From: Dyadobacter sp. CY261 | GTDB taxonomy: Bacteria; Bacteroidota; Bacteroidia; Cytophagales; Spirosomataceae | Length of the DNA stretch: 64,000 bases | Assembly (NCBI RefSeq): GCF_021440085.1 | Contig: NZ_JAKCPW010000010.1 | Span: 124,001 to 188,000, forward strand | Reading direction: 5' to 3' | In this document: positions 53,175 through 61,739 of the stretch, piece after piece | Numbering within the stretch: the first letter of the stretch is position 1 | How the letters are laid out: every line of letters starts with the position of its first letter | Translations under genes and position numbers: made by a program | Notes under the pieces: generated by a model | Database searches by the model: none | Told to the model about the DNA's origin: nothing | What the model saw: only the letters and a program-made list of their open reading frames with translations

Positions 53175-54629
53175 CTAATTGTTAGCCAATTCCTTGGTTG
53201 AAAGCAGCTTTCGCAGCTCGGCCGTCAACTTTCCGGAAGACGGGCGTTCCGCGTGCGTCGCTACCATTCTGCCGGCGGCATCTATCAACAGATAGCGGGG
53301 CACTCCCCAAACGTGGTAAAGGTTCCAAATGGACCCAGGCGGTTCGGCGTTGTCCTGAATATGAATACCCGGGGGCACCTTGCCACTGGCTACCATCTTC
53401 TTCCAGGCAAGTGTATCACGATCAACGGACACGTACAGAAACGCGATTTTGTCATTGTCTTTAAAACCGGTTTCAATTTTTTTGGAATATGGGAATTCTT
53501 CCAGGCAAGGTCCGCACCAGGTGGCCCATATATCAACATATACAACTTTTCCCCTTAATTCCGACAAAGATATTTTTTTACCACCGGGCGTAGTTCCCGA
53601 AAAATCAGGGGCCAATTTGCCTGGCCCTATTTTCTCCCATCGCGCAACATCGGCGCGAATAGTACTTTTAAATTCATCAGCAACAACTTCCTTTTCCAGT
53701 TTAGAAACTAACTTCCCGATATTCGGACTAAGGCCATCCATTCTGATCTGGTAGTCAGCACTTTTAGTTCTCAGATAATCTTCAATCAGCTTTGGGTATT
53801 TTTTCTGCTTTATTTTCTCGTCGGCCAACTGCGGAAAAATGGCAGCCAGCGAATCTCCATCCATCTCTTCATTTTCAACAGATATCTCATTTATAATTTC
53901 ATGTTGAAAAAAGTATGAGGCAATTAACCCATAGTCATACATCCGGGTTTTCAATGCGATCGTATCCACCGGCATATGCTTTACAGCTTCCCGAACCGAC
54001 GCAGGTGTGTTCGCAGAATCCCTGCCAATTGCAAAGTTATATTGATAGAAAAGAACACTCATCCGGTTCCGAAGGGCCAGGAGATTTCTCATTTCTTCTG
54101 AAATATCCTTTTCGGTTTTCATCTTTGATTCTAATTGGTCATAGGCCTTTTGCAACGAATCCCGTGCGTTTATAAAGTCGCCCGCTTCCAATTCGATCGC
54201 ATGTTTACCCTTCCACTTTTCTAATCCATTACGAATGTCGTTCGCCGCCCTGAGATATCGATTAAATATGGCCCCATCCCCTTCATAGTCCGCTAATTGA
54301 CTGGTAGTGTCTTGTGATTGCACAAGGGTTACCTTACTTCCCGGCACAATATAAAACCCTCCTACCATGTGCTTACTATTGGAAAACGCAAATAAAGGAG
54401 TCTCTAATGCAAATTCAAGTGCCCCGTTCCCATTGCTATCCAATTTAACTTTCCCTAACTCTACAACATCCAAGTCGACCATATTCGCGGTCGCAATTTT
54501 AACCGTGTCGTTCGCCGCTTTTGGAAAATGAATAGCAATGGTGGTTATCTTAGCTCCCCTACGATCACAACCAGCATTTTCAATTAGAATAATGATCAAA
54601 AACAGTGACAGGAAAAATGATTGGCGCAT
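53175..54629 (-). CDS. TlpA-like thioredoxin-fold lipoprotein
   Basis: 484 residues. The N-terminus ends in the lipobox-like IENAGC (Cys about 20). A beta-rich region (about 28-130) resembles DUF4369, followed by a helical linker. Residues about 340-484 form a TlpA/ResA-like thioredoxin domain with PDFSGTTPGGKKISLSELRGKVVYVDIWATWCGPC. The WCGPC pair is intact, so periplasmic disulfide exchange is expected. Such DUF4369-TlpA proteins are abundant in Bacteroidota. It is convergent with the nitrate operon and shares no function with it that I can see. Confidence 0.88.
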   Translation of the reverse strand: MRQSFFLSLFLIIILIENAGCDRRGAKITTIAIHFPKAANDTVKIATANMVDLDVVELGKVKLDSNGNGALEFALETPLFAFSNSKHMVGGFYIVPGSKVTLVQSQDTTSQLADYEGDGAIFNRYLRAANDIRNGLEKWKGKHAIELEAGDFINARDSLQKAYDQLESKMKTEKDISEEMRNLLALRNRMSVLFYQYNFAIGRDSANTPASVREAVKHMPVDTIALKTRMYDYGLIASYFFQHEIINEISVENEEMDGDSLAAIFPQLADEKIKQKKYPKLIEDYLRTKSADYQIRMDGLSPNIGKLVSKLEKEVVADEFKSTIRADVARWEKIGPGKLAPDFSGTTPGGKKISLSELRGKVVYVDIWATWCGPCLEEFPYSKKIETGFKDNDKIAFLYVSVDRDTLAWKKMVASGKVPPGIHIQDNAEPPGSIWNLYHVWGVPRYLLIDAAGRMVATHAERPSSGKLTAELRKLLSTKELANN

Positions 54630-54702
54630 AAGAATAGAATTTGTTAAGAAAGATCGTCCAGATCTAATTACGCCAGGAATTAATCTTTTGTGGAAAGCAA
54701 AG

Positions 54703-56943
54703 TTACTCTTTTAAAAATTTAACATATTTTAATTCATTACCGCCACCTTGCCGAATAGCAAGTATATACAATCCAACAGGCAAATCCGACACATCGATGG
54801 ATTTCTGCCTACCGGTACCTGCACCATAATTTTCTTTTACCGGAAACATTTTACCAGAAATACTTTGAATGGAAACCGGCTCAGCAAGGCTTTTTTGATC
54901 AAATGTCTCTATCCGTAATGATGAGTGAACGGGATTGGGAAATAATGTAATACCCTCACCCTCATTGCTACACGTTGCTGTCACAATCCTTGTCTGCTGG
55001 GTTTGTCCATCCACATCATATTCTTTAATACGATAGTAACGATAGCCTCGGGAAGCTTCAACATTAACAGTATAATCGTTGGTCACCTTCGAATTACCTT
55101 GCGCGCGTACAGTGCCCAGCGGTTCCCATTGCCGGGCATCTTTACTTGCCAGTATTTCAAAATAATCCGCATTCACCTCCTCTGAAGTCTGCCAGCTGAG
55201 CCGCGCACTTCCCCGATTGCATTCAACCTCAAATTGGCTGAATGTTACAGGCAATGGTCCCGAAATTTTCGTTAGCGTGTTATTGGCTGTTATAAGCCAT
55301 GCATCCGGATCAAAAATTACTTCATTAGCTTCAAAACCAAGGTTATCGAAAAACACCTGTCCATTCGTCGTGTTATTAAAAATGACCAGTTTCTGCTGGT
55401 TGGTTGAAGTGTTGCGGAACAGCAAGGGGACCGGCAACTGAAAAAAGCCTACCGAAGCGTGTGACTGCGTCTGGCTCAACTTCACTTGCACCGAACTGGT
55501 CGTCGGGTACCATTCCACCTGATACGACGGATGCCCCTGACCAGTGAACCACTGGTTGAAAAAGTATGTGAGGTCCTTCCCACTGGCATTTTCGAGATGA
55601 CTTTTGAGTTGTGAAGTTGTGGCATAGCCATAAGCGAGGGCGGGATCGCTCAGGTAGTTGTTAACAGCGGTAAAAAAAGTGGCGTCACCCAAAATCCACC
55701 GCAACATATAAAGCAAGTGCGAACCTTTGAGATAAGTAAGCCGGTTGCTGAAAATCCGGTTCACATCATTCACATTATCAACCCACACCGAGCCGTCGGC
55801 AACTGATGTAATGTTGTTAATTTCAATTACCCTTCGCGTTTGGGTGTTTGCAGGGTATTTTGCCTCCATATAAATACTGGCCAGGTGTGTCGCAAAGCCC
55901 TCGTTGAGCCAAATATCCTGCCAGCTTCCGCAGGTGACCTTGTTGCCAAACCACTGATGCGCGAGCTCGTGGGCGATCAGCGTTTCGGCCATATTCACCA
56001 TAAACGAGCAGGTTTGGTGCTCCATTCCCCCGCCCCACCCAAATTGCACATGTCCATATTTTTCGTTCTTAAAGGGATAGTCGCCAAACAGGTTGCTGAA
56101 TTGCACCATCGCATTGAGCGCATTCTGAACGCCACCCTGAAAATTAAACTGGCTTTCCGGGTAACAATAGGTTACGAAAGGCACCGAAGTACCACCAATC
56201 ATAACGCTATTATTGAGCACGTTGTAGTTAGTGACCGCAAAGGCCACCAGATAGCTGGCAATTGCATAGCGGTGTTTCCAATGTGTTCGTATCTTGGAAC
56301 CTGCGAGTGCTGTTTCACTTTTGAGTAAACCGTTTGAAGCAGCTTTATAAGCAGAGGGATGTGTAATGTAAATATCAACGGAATCGGCCTTGTCGTCCAA
56401 ACCATTTTTGCATGGCCACCAGTCGCGACTTCCATAGGGTTCGCTTAACGTCCACATGACGGGTTTAGCAGGGGATCCGTGCGTAGTACTTACAAATGTG
56501 CCGTTTGTGGCGGGCGGTGTTCCCTCGTAGCTGATCGTGATGGAATCTTTCACACCCGTCGAAAGAGGACCTTGTAATGTAATGGTTAGTGCATCACCCG
56601 CGTGTGTGAAGGCAACATTGCTTCCATGTTGCTGTACAGAAGACACCGTCAGTGCATTTGCAAGATCGAGCGTGATGGTATTCCCCGCACTAGTCATCAC
56701 AAAATGAGGCGTTACCACCCCTTTAATGTAATTCACAGCAGGATCTACTTCCCATTGGCAGCGGTAATATTTGACATCAAAGTTGTTGGACGCCAGGACC
56801 TTCAAAGCAGAAGGCCTCAGTCGCAGCCCTGCGCTACGACTTTCCATTGCCGCAATATCATTCGATGTTACATCCGAAACGATGTCCTGGGCAAATGTGC
56901 GCCCGTAAGCAAGAAAAAGGAACAGGAAAGCTAGTGTACGCAT
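54703..56943 (-). CDS. M1-family metallo-aminopeptidase with T9SS sorting domain
   Basis: 746 residues from the ATG at 56943 (MRTLAFLFLFLA, signal peptide ending TFAQ). The N-terminal beta-saddle domain is followed by the catalytic domain: exopeptidase motif GGGMEHQ, zinc motif HELAHQWFGNKVTCGSWQDI starting near H325, and the third ligand Glu in LNEGFATH, 18 residues on. After about 540 the gluzincin fold gives way to a beta-domain and a C-terminal type A sorting domain (LFPNPVHSSLRIETF...LPVGLYILAIRQ...KFLKE). The enzyme is therefore exported to the cell surface or medium. It probably trims peptides for uptake. In-frame ATG at 56958 is less likely. Confidence 0.92.
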   Translation of the reverse strand: MRTLAFLFLFLAYGRTFAQDIVSDVTSNDIAAMESRSAGLRLRPSALKVLASNNFDVKYYRCQWEVDPAVNYIKGVVTPHFVMTSAGNTITLDLANALTVSSVQQHGSNVAFTHAGDALTITLQGPLSTGVKDSITISYEGTPPATNGTFVSTTHGSPAKPVMWTLSEPYGSRDWWPCKNGLDDKADSVDIYITHPSAYKAASNGLLKSETALAGSKIRTHWKHRYAIASYLVAFAVTNYNVLNNSVMIGGTSVPFVTYCYPESQFNFQGGVQNALNAMVQFSNLFGDYPFKNEKYGHVQFGWGGGMEHQTCSFMVNMAETLIAHELAHQWFGNKVTCGSWQDIWLNEGFATHLASIYMEAKYPANTQTRRVIEINNITSVADGSVWVDNVNDVNRIFSNRLTYLKGSHLLYMLRWILGDATFFTAVNNYLSDPALAYGYATTSQLKSHLENASGKDLTYFFNQWFTGQGHPSYQVEWYPTTSSVQVKLSQTQSHASVGFFQLPVPLLFRNTSTNQQKLVIFNNTTNGQVFFDNLGFEANEVIFDPDAWLITANNTLTKISGPLPVTFSQFEVECNRGSARLSWQTSEEVNADYFEILASKDARQWEPLGTVRAQGNSKVTNDYTVNVEASRGYRYYRIKEYDVDGQTQQTRIVTATCSNEGEGITLFPNPVHSSLRIETFDQKSLAEPVSIQSISGKMFPVKENYGAGTGRQKSIDVSDLPVGLYILAIRQGGGNELKYVKFLKE

Positions 56944-57046
56944 AGTGCCAGTCAGCATAAATCCATCACTGTCAATACGCTAACTTAGCCAATCGCAAAG
57001 AATTTTTGCGGATTTTCGCCTCTAATGTGCAACAGGTAAATCCTGA

Positions 57047-57760
57047 TTATAAAGCGGTCAGACCGGCGCAGAAAGCCAGCAACCTTTGCAGGTCATCGAC
57101 ACTGGCGAAATCCGGGCGATTTTCGCGGATATAACGTGTGACCTGACGCTTGTGACGTCCATAAACCGTCAAAAATGCGCGTCGTGACGTAGGATGTATG
57201 ACTTTGTTGTGATCAATCAGAAAATAAGCGGTGGTCAGGCCCCAGCTTTGCCCATTTGAATTGTTTTGCCACTCAAGACCTCCGCGGTGGTAATTGACCA
57301 GTAATCCCGGACCTGTATTGCTAGCCGAGGCCGAGAATTGCTGCCCCGAGTGACTCTTTCCTGAATCTATCGGCTCCGGCTGTGTTTGCGCCGCCAGCAT
57401 CACTGCGCCCGCCGTACTGATGACCTCCATATCGGAACGTTCTTCCGAAAGCAGAAAAGTACGTCCGGACATTTCGACGTGATCGATGAGATATTTCCCC
57501 GTAAAAACCAGCGTGTCGGCCTTTGGGCTTAGAAACCGGACCTGACTACGAATGCGATGATAGTTTAGCAGGGCCTCCCGTTTGGTACCGTTGCGAAAGT
57601 AAACGGTTCCTTTGACGAATGCGGGAAACAGGTAGATAATGTCCGGTTTGGTACGCAAAGTATCGCTTTGAGACCAAGCTGTACCCCCCGCAACGTTTAG
57701 AGGGTCGTTCAAAAGAACGATATGACAAAAAACAGAGTAGACCAAGAGCAGTATCTTCAT
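57047..57760 (-). CDS. Hypothetical secreted protein
   Basis: 237 residues from the ATG at 57760 (MKILLLVYSVFCHIVLL), which gives a signal peptide; the longer frame from 57793 begins with polar residues. The first half contains FRNGTKREALLNYHRIRSQVRFLSPKADTLVF, a beta-rich pattern seen in Bacteroidota proteins of unknown role. The C-terminal part (VYGRHKRQVTRYIRENRPDFASVDDLQRLLAFC) is helical. No family is assigned. It lies 103 bp upstream of the aminopeptidase on the same strand. Confidence 0.65.
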   Translation of the reverse strand: MKILLLVYSVFCHIVLLNDPLNVAGGTAWSQSDTLRTKPDIIYLFPAFVKGTVYFRNGTKREALLNYHRIRSQVRFLSPKADTLVFTGKYLIDHVEMSGRTFLLSEERSDMEVISTAGAVMLAAQTQPEPIDSGKSHSGQQFSASASNTGPGLLVNYHRGGLEWQNNSNGQSWGLTTAYFLIDHNKVIHPTSRRAFLTVYGRHKRQVTRYIRENRPDFASVDDLQRLLAFCAGLTAL

Positions 57761-58100
57761 AGCGGTTATCGGAACACATTTATCAGCCAACAATCTGTAA
57801 GTAAAGATGTTAAAAAGCGTCCGGTATACTCCTTCCGGTCAACGATTTTTATAAATAGTTGATTAAATTTCTTAACCTATACATTTGTGACGCACAAAGT
57901 GCCGATATTTTCTACAATAGAATATGCAAAAATCAGTATGATTCTACATTTTTTATCAATATAATACTACAAATTTAAACCGATACGTATATATTGCCGT
58001 TCAAACGGCAGATCTACGCCAGTTTACGTCGTTAGTTATGAGAAATCTCGCATCGGCACAGTTTTGTTGCGCTATACGTAGTACATCAATGAGCATTTAA
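57761..58100. promoter_or_regulatory. AT-rich divergent intergenic region with a palindrome
   Basis: 340 bp without a gene. It is strongly AT-rich from 57840 to 57990. TGCCGTTCAAACGGCA (57995-58010) is a near-perfect 7-bp-arm palindrome 90 bp before the next gene, a possible operator. No RNA motif was recognised. Confidence 0.4.
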
Positions 58101-58481
58101 ATGGAAATCGGAACAATCAAAGCGGTTCATATTTACATTCACCGGCAATTGTATGTCACGGCTGATCTTGAGCTAAATTTGAAAGGGGTGAAATATACGT
58201 TTGGCGGCCAAGGGCTCTTTGTTTCCGGCATGCACGGGGGGGAATCGTCGGATGCACCCTATTTGGGAAGGTTTTTATACAGGTGTATGCAGGTTTGTAA
58301 CGTCGCTAACTGGGAAGAGTTGAAAAGTTCCAAAGTGCTGGTAGAAATTCGAAACGGCCGTGTGATTGCGATAGCGGATATAGCCGGTAACAACTGGTTC
58401 GACCCTCTGGCCGAATTTGATGCCATGAACGAGGAAAAGGAGCAGACCGAATCAGCATTCCGGGACAGTCCGAAACCTTAA
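58101..58481 (+). CDS. Hypothetical cytoplasmic protein
   Basis: 126 residues, no signal peptide. Two parts: a beta-rich segment with GLFVSGMHGGESSDAPYLGRFLY and a second with WEELKSSKVLVEIRNGRVIAIADIAGNNWFDPL. The latter looks like a small fold with a Gly-Asn-Asn turn. The C-terminus is charged and probably disordered. I do not recognise the family. The ATG start is the first in frame after a long AT-rich region. It stands alone, with a small opposite-strand gene 36 bp further on. Confidence 0.6.
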   Translation: MEIGTIKAVHIYIHRQLYVTADLELNLKGVKYTFGGQGLFVSGMHGGESSDAPYLGRFLYRCMQVCNVANWEELKSSKVLVEIRNGRVIAIADIAGNNWFDPLAEFDAMNEEKEQTESAFRDSPKP

Positions 58482-58517
58482 TATTTAATGCCCGGCTTCC
58501 GCCCTATTGAGTCCCGA

Positions 58518-58712
58518 TTATCCAAGCCGGATTTCATATGAACCATTCTCCGAATTTTGACTCACTGCCAGTTCCAGATGCTCTTTCTGGTTGGCCCTCA
58601 AATAATTTTCAATCGCAAGTATAGCCTCATTCTCGGATTCCGCCCCGGATATCGACAGAACCACTCCCGGTTCCAGTCGGCCTTCTTTGTCTTGGTTTGT
58701 TATATTTGGCAT
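58518..58712 (-). CDS. Small acidic hypothetical protein
   Basis: 64 residues, acidic (SGAESENEAILAIENYLRANQKEHLELAVSQN), with one predicted central amphipathic helix. No signal, no motif. It converges on the preceding gene with a 36-bp gap, and 257 bp upstream (58713-58969) hold no other feature that I can support. Coding status rests on plausible composition only. Confidence 0.4.
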   Translation of the reverse strand: MPNITNQDKEGRLEPGVVLSISGAESENEAILAIENYLRANQKEHLELAVSQNSENGSYEIRLG

Positions 58713-58969
58713 GTGTTATTTATGTTGTATAAGATGGTGTGGAAAATGGTTTTAAAATTGTGCCATACCTACATTTCCGGTCGGCATTTTTGTAAATACT
58801 GCCACGCTTGCCTAGCAAAAATCATTTCGACGGTTATTTGACACCCGCATTCAAGATACTCTGCGTGACATCTTTAATATCTAAAGAATATCCCCAGGCA
58901 GAATACAAAACTAAAATGCCGCGCGTCAGACGACACCCGGCATTTAGCTGCATTATAATTCTGAACAAA

Positions 58970-59656
58970 TTACTTTCTCGGAATACTAGTCCCTGTTCCC
59001 CCCGTCGTACCAGGCGTTGTTGCGCTACCAGGTACGGTTGATGATGGAATCGTTGTGCTTTGAGGCACTTGCGACGGATTAGTGGATGTACCCGGAGTAG
59101 TGCTCCGCGGAACGTTGCCGTTATTTGGCTTAGTACTTTGTTGCAGGCTACCCGGAGTCGTATTTCTCTGAACACCGGTTGGGTCGGTTGGATTTACCGT
59201 TGAAGGTTGCGTGGTCGAGCTTGGCGATGTAGTGCTACTAGGTGTAGTTGTACTAGGTATAGTGCTACTAGGTGTAGTTGTACTACTTGGAACCGTGCTT
59301 GAAGGCACTGTCGACGGCTGCGTGGTCGTGCTAGGCGTTGTCGTGCTAGGGGTGGTTGTACTAGGCGTGGTCGAACTAGGCGTTGTCGTAGACGATGGCT
59401 GCGTGACAGTACTACCCGGCCTCGATGACCCTGGGAGATCTGATGGCTGTACGGTGCCCCCGGGAACCGTTTTAGGCTGAGTCGTTTTGCCGGGGTAGGT
59501 CGAAGGCTGTACAGTACCCGGCTGAGTTGTGCTCGACGGCGAACTGCTGGACGACGAACTGCTCGATGGCGTGCTGGAAGGAGTTGTCGTTTGCCCGTAT
59601 GCAACAGTTGCTCCTAAAACAGTCAATGCAATGATATTCAATCTTAAAGCTTTCAT
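58970..59656 (-). CDS. Secreted Ser/Thr/Pro-rich low-complexity protein
   Basis: 228 residues from the ATG at 59656 (MKALRLNIIALTVLGATVAYGQ, signal peptide). Upstream in-frame ATGs at 59665 and 59719 are less convincing. The mature part is almost entirely Ser, Thr, Pro and Gly, with short tandem units (TTTPS, TTQPSTV) and no globular segment, so it is probably extended and perhaps O-glycosylated. Bacteroidota O-glycosylate Asp-Ser/Thr-hydrophobic sites, but few such triplets are visible. Repeats of this type are prone to length change by slippage. Function unknown. Confidence 0.7.
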   Translation of the reverse strand: MKALRLNIIALTVLGATVAYGQTTTPSSTPSSSSSSSSSPSSTTQPGTVQPSTYPGKTTQPKTVPGGTVQPSDLPGSSRPGSTVTQPSSTTTPSSTTPSTTTPSTTTPSTTTQPSTVPSSTVPSSTTTPSSTIPSTTTPSSTTSPSSTTQPSTVNPTDPTGVQRNTTPGSLQQSTKPNNGNVPRSTTPGTSTNPSQVPQSTTIPSSTVPGSATTPGTTGGTGTSIPRK

Positions 59657-59872
59657 AACAGTCATATGTTTAGTTTGATGACATTCCAATTTATGTGGAC
59701 TTATGCTGAAAAGAATCATACCAGCAGCGCCTGGCCGGAACCAATATTAAATCGGCAGCCGCCCCACACTGGTTTCAACTTTGTCTCAAACACCCCCTTA
59801 AATCGACGTTTTCACACACGCTTAATGCGTAATTAATTGATGAGTTTTGTATGAAACAAAATCCGGATACGA

Positions 59873-60649
59873 ATGGAAAAGCAATTGGACACCATGGCCG
59901 ACCGCTTGGAAAAAAGCCTGGCAACACATCGTGTGGTTCCTCGGGAGGAATGGGTAAAAACACGGAAGGAGCTGCTGAAAAAGGAGAAGGAGCTTACCAG
60001 GCTTAACGACGAGCTAAGCCGCCAACGCAGGGAGCTTCCCTGGGTTAAGGTCGACAAATCTTACATTTTCGAGGGAACTGAGGGAAAACTTTGGCTATCC
60101 GACCTCTTTAACGGTAAGAGCCAGCTCCTGATTTACCATTTCATGTTTGCGCCCGACTGGGAGGAAGGCTGCCCCGGCTGTTCTTTTATGGCCGACCATA
60201 TCGATGGTCCAAATCTTCATCTGAAACACCATGACGTTTCGGTAGTTGTAGTGTCCCGGGCACCATTGGAAAAACTCCTGGCGTTTAAAAAACGGATGGG
60301 ATGGAATTTCAACTGGGTATCGTCGTACGGAAGTGATTTTAATTACGATTACTGCGTTTCCTTTACCGATGAGCAGTTAAAGAATGGCACGGTTTACTAT
60401 AATTTCGAATATTCCAAACACGACGAAGGCACGGAATCGCCGGGAACCAGTGTATTCTTCAAGGACCGGACCGGAAACATTTTCCACACTTATTCCAGCT
60501 ATGCCCGAGGCGGGGACATTCTCATAGGAACACATAACTTTCTCGATCTGACACCGAAAGGAAGAAATGAGGATGGCACCATGGACTGGATGCGCCACCA
60601 CGATAAATATGAAGATTTCAAAGGTGATTCGGGGTGTTGCAGCCATTAG
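59873..60649 (+). CDS. DUF899 thioredoxin-like protein
   Basis: 258 residues, cytoplasmic. The helical N-terminus (VPREEWVKTRKELLKKEKELTRLNDEL) and the core YHFMFAPDWEEGCPGCSFMADHIDG, FKKRMGWNFNWVSS and GTSVFFKDRTGNIFHTYSSYARGGD are characteristic of DUF899. The CPGC pair suggests thiol chemistry, but the family's reaction is not established. The ATG follows an AT-rich 216-bp divergent gap (59657-59872). A very strong terminator follows the gene. Confidence 0.88.
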   Translation: MEKQLDTMADRLEKSLATHRVVPREEWVKTRKELLKKEKELTRLNDELSRQRRELPWVKVDKSYIFEGTEGKLWLSDLFNGKSQLLIYHFMFAPDWEEGCPGCSFMADHIDGPNLHLKHHDVSVVVVSRAPLEKLLAFKKRMGWNFNWVSSYGSDFNYDYCVSFTDEQLKNGTVYYNFEYSKHDEGTESPGTSVFFKDRTGNIFHTYSSYARGGDILIGTHNFLDLTPKGRNEDGTMDWMRHHDKYEDFKGDSGCCSH

Positions 60650-60687
60650 CAGCAGCCTCCCGCGAATATGCAGATATGCAAAGGTCC

Positions 60688-60734
60688 GGCTTTTCAAAGC
60701 GCTCCTGAAATGGACAGGAGCGCTTTGAAAAGCC
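60688..60734 (+). terminator. Strong intrinsic terminator after the DUF899 gene
   Basis: A perfect 20-bp stem: GGCTTTTCAAAGCGCTCCTG (60688-60707) with CAGGAGCGCTTTGAAAAGCC (60715-60734), 7-nt loop, followed by TTTT. It begins 39 bp after the stop codon. Confidence 0.88.
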
Positions 60735-60860
60735 TTTTCCCTAATGCACCATACCAGAGATTCTATGAAACGGATTTCGGTTAAGTAAACGATTATGAAT
60801 CAGCAGCCCGCCATACATACCTTCTGAGAAAAGGATCTATCGCACGCTCAAGTACCACAA

Positions 60861-61226
60861 TCAACTAGCCACCGGCGACTTTCCCGGTAAAAAAATCGTC
60901 GGATCGCGGAGGAATGCGGCGATCCAGATGAGCGCCATGGGCAGGACGGCATTGAACGCGGTTTGATGCGAAAGTTCCGTGGCCAACGCTCCTGCGAAAT
61001 AGCATGTGAGCAGAATGAAGCCGATTTTCATCGTCTTGGGAAAAATAAACAAGGCAGTAAACCCGATTTCCATAAGCCCAAGCGGCAGCAGGTAATCTCC
61101 CACTCCTACTTTTGTTAGCGTTGTCACAATTTCAGGGCTTTGGGTTAATTTCATAATGCCACTGAACACCACCAGCAACGAGGCAAGGGCAGTAACAGCG
61201 ATTGTAGCGATCTTCTTTGCTTTCAT
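60861..61226 (-). CDS. DoxX-like small membrane protein
   Basis: 121 residues with four hydrophobic segments (about 8-27, 43-63, 66-88, 92-107), the DoxX-like arrangement. Family members are membrane proteins of mostly unknown role, some linked to thiol or redox stress. It is divergent from the HxlR-type regulator gene, with 99 bp and two dyads between them, so it is the probable target of that regulator. Confidence 0.78.
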   Translation of the reverse strand: MKAKKIATIAVTALASLLVVFSGIMKLTQSPEIVTTLTKVGVGDYLLPLGLMEIGFTALFIFPKTMKIGFILLTCYFAGALATELSHQTAFNAVLPMALIWIAAFLRDPTIFLPGKSPVAS

Positions 61227-61261
61227 AGATATTTTGATTTTTTGTCAAAACTATCTATCTT

Positions 61262-61308
61262 TACTATACAATTGATAGTAATATACAAAAGGTTAGTAAT
61301 AACCTTTT
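61262..61308. promoter_or_regulatory. Two dyads between doxX-like and hxlR-type genes
   Basis: TACTAT-N7-ATAGTA (61262-61280) and AAAAGGTTA-GTAA-TAACCTTTT (61287-61308, perfect 9-bp arms) lie in the 99-bp gap. The second is 17 bp from the regulator's start. HxlR-family regulators commonly bind such sites between themselves and a divergent target. Confidence 0.6.
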
Positions 61309-61325
61309 GGTTAGCACATAACAAA

Positions 61326-61739
61326 ATGTCATTCACTCATCACACCGGACCACGACCTACCACCGCGCAGTGCTCTAACAAGCTGAATGCCGCAGGAGAT
61401 GCATTATATGTAATCGGAGGTAAATGGAGGTTGCGCATCATCATCGCACTGTCGGACGGACACAAGCGTTTCAACGAGCTTCAGCGGGCTATTCAGGGAA
61501 TATCCGCAAGGGTTTTATCCAATGAGCTGAAAGAGCTGGAAATCAACGGCTTTGTAACCCGGAAGGTTTTCACCGACTTCCCGGTTTCCATTGAATATGA
61601 GCTGACTCCTTATTCCGATACACTTTCACCGGTTATAGAGTCACTGATTGAATGGGGCGAAATGCACCGTCAACGCATTATGCATGAAGTGAAATCGGAG
61701 GAAGCTTCCGCTACTACTGCTCTGGCAGCGATACTGTGA
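61326..61739 (+). CDS. HxlR-family winged-helix transcriptional regulator
   Basis: 137 residues from the ATG at 61326 (MSFTHHTGPR); a longer frame from 61242 would run through the dyads. The HxlR hallmark is present: the N-terminal Cys (QCSNKLNAAGDALYVIGGKWRLRIIIAL), RFNELQRAIQGISARVLSNELKELEINGFVTRKVF and VSIEYELTPYSDTLSPVIESLIEWGE. The Cys at the fold's start is the redox-sensing residue in some members. Expected to control the divergent doxX-like gene. Its last 26 bp overlap the convergent next gene. Confidence 0.9.
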   Translation: MSFTHHTGPRPTTAQCSNKLNAAGDALYVIGGKWRLRIIIALSDGHKRFNELQRAIQGISARVLSNELKELEINGFVTRKVFTDFPVSIEYELTPYSDTLSPVIESLIEWGEMHRQRIMHEVKSEEASATTALAAIL

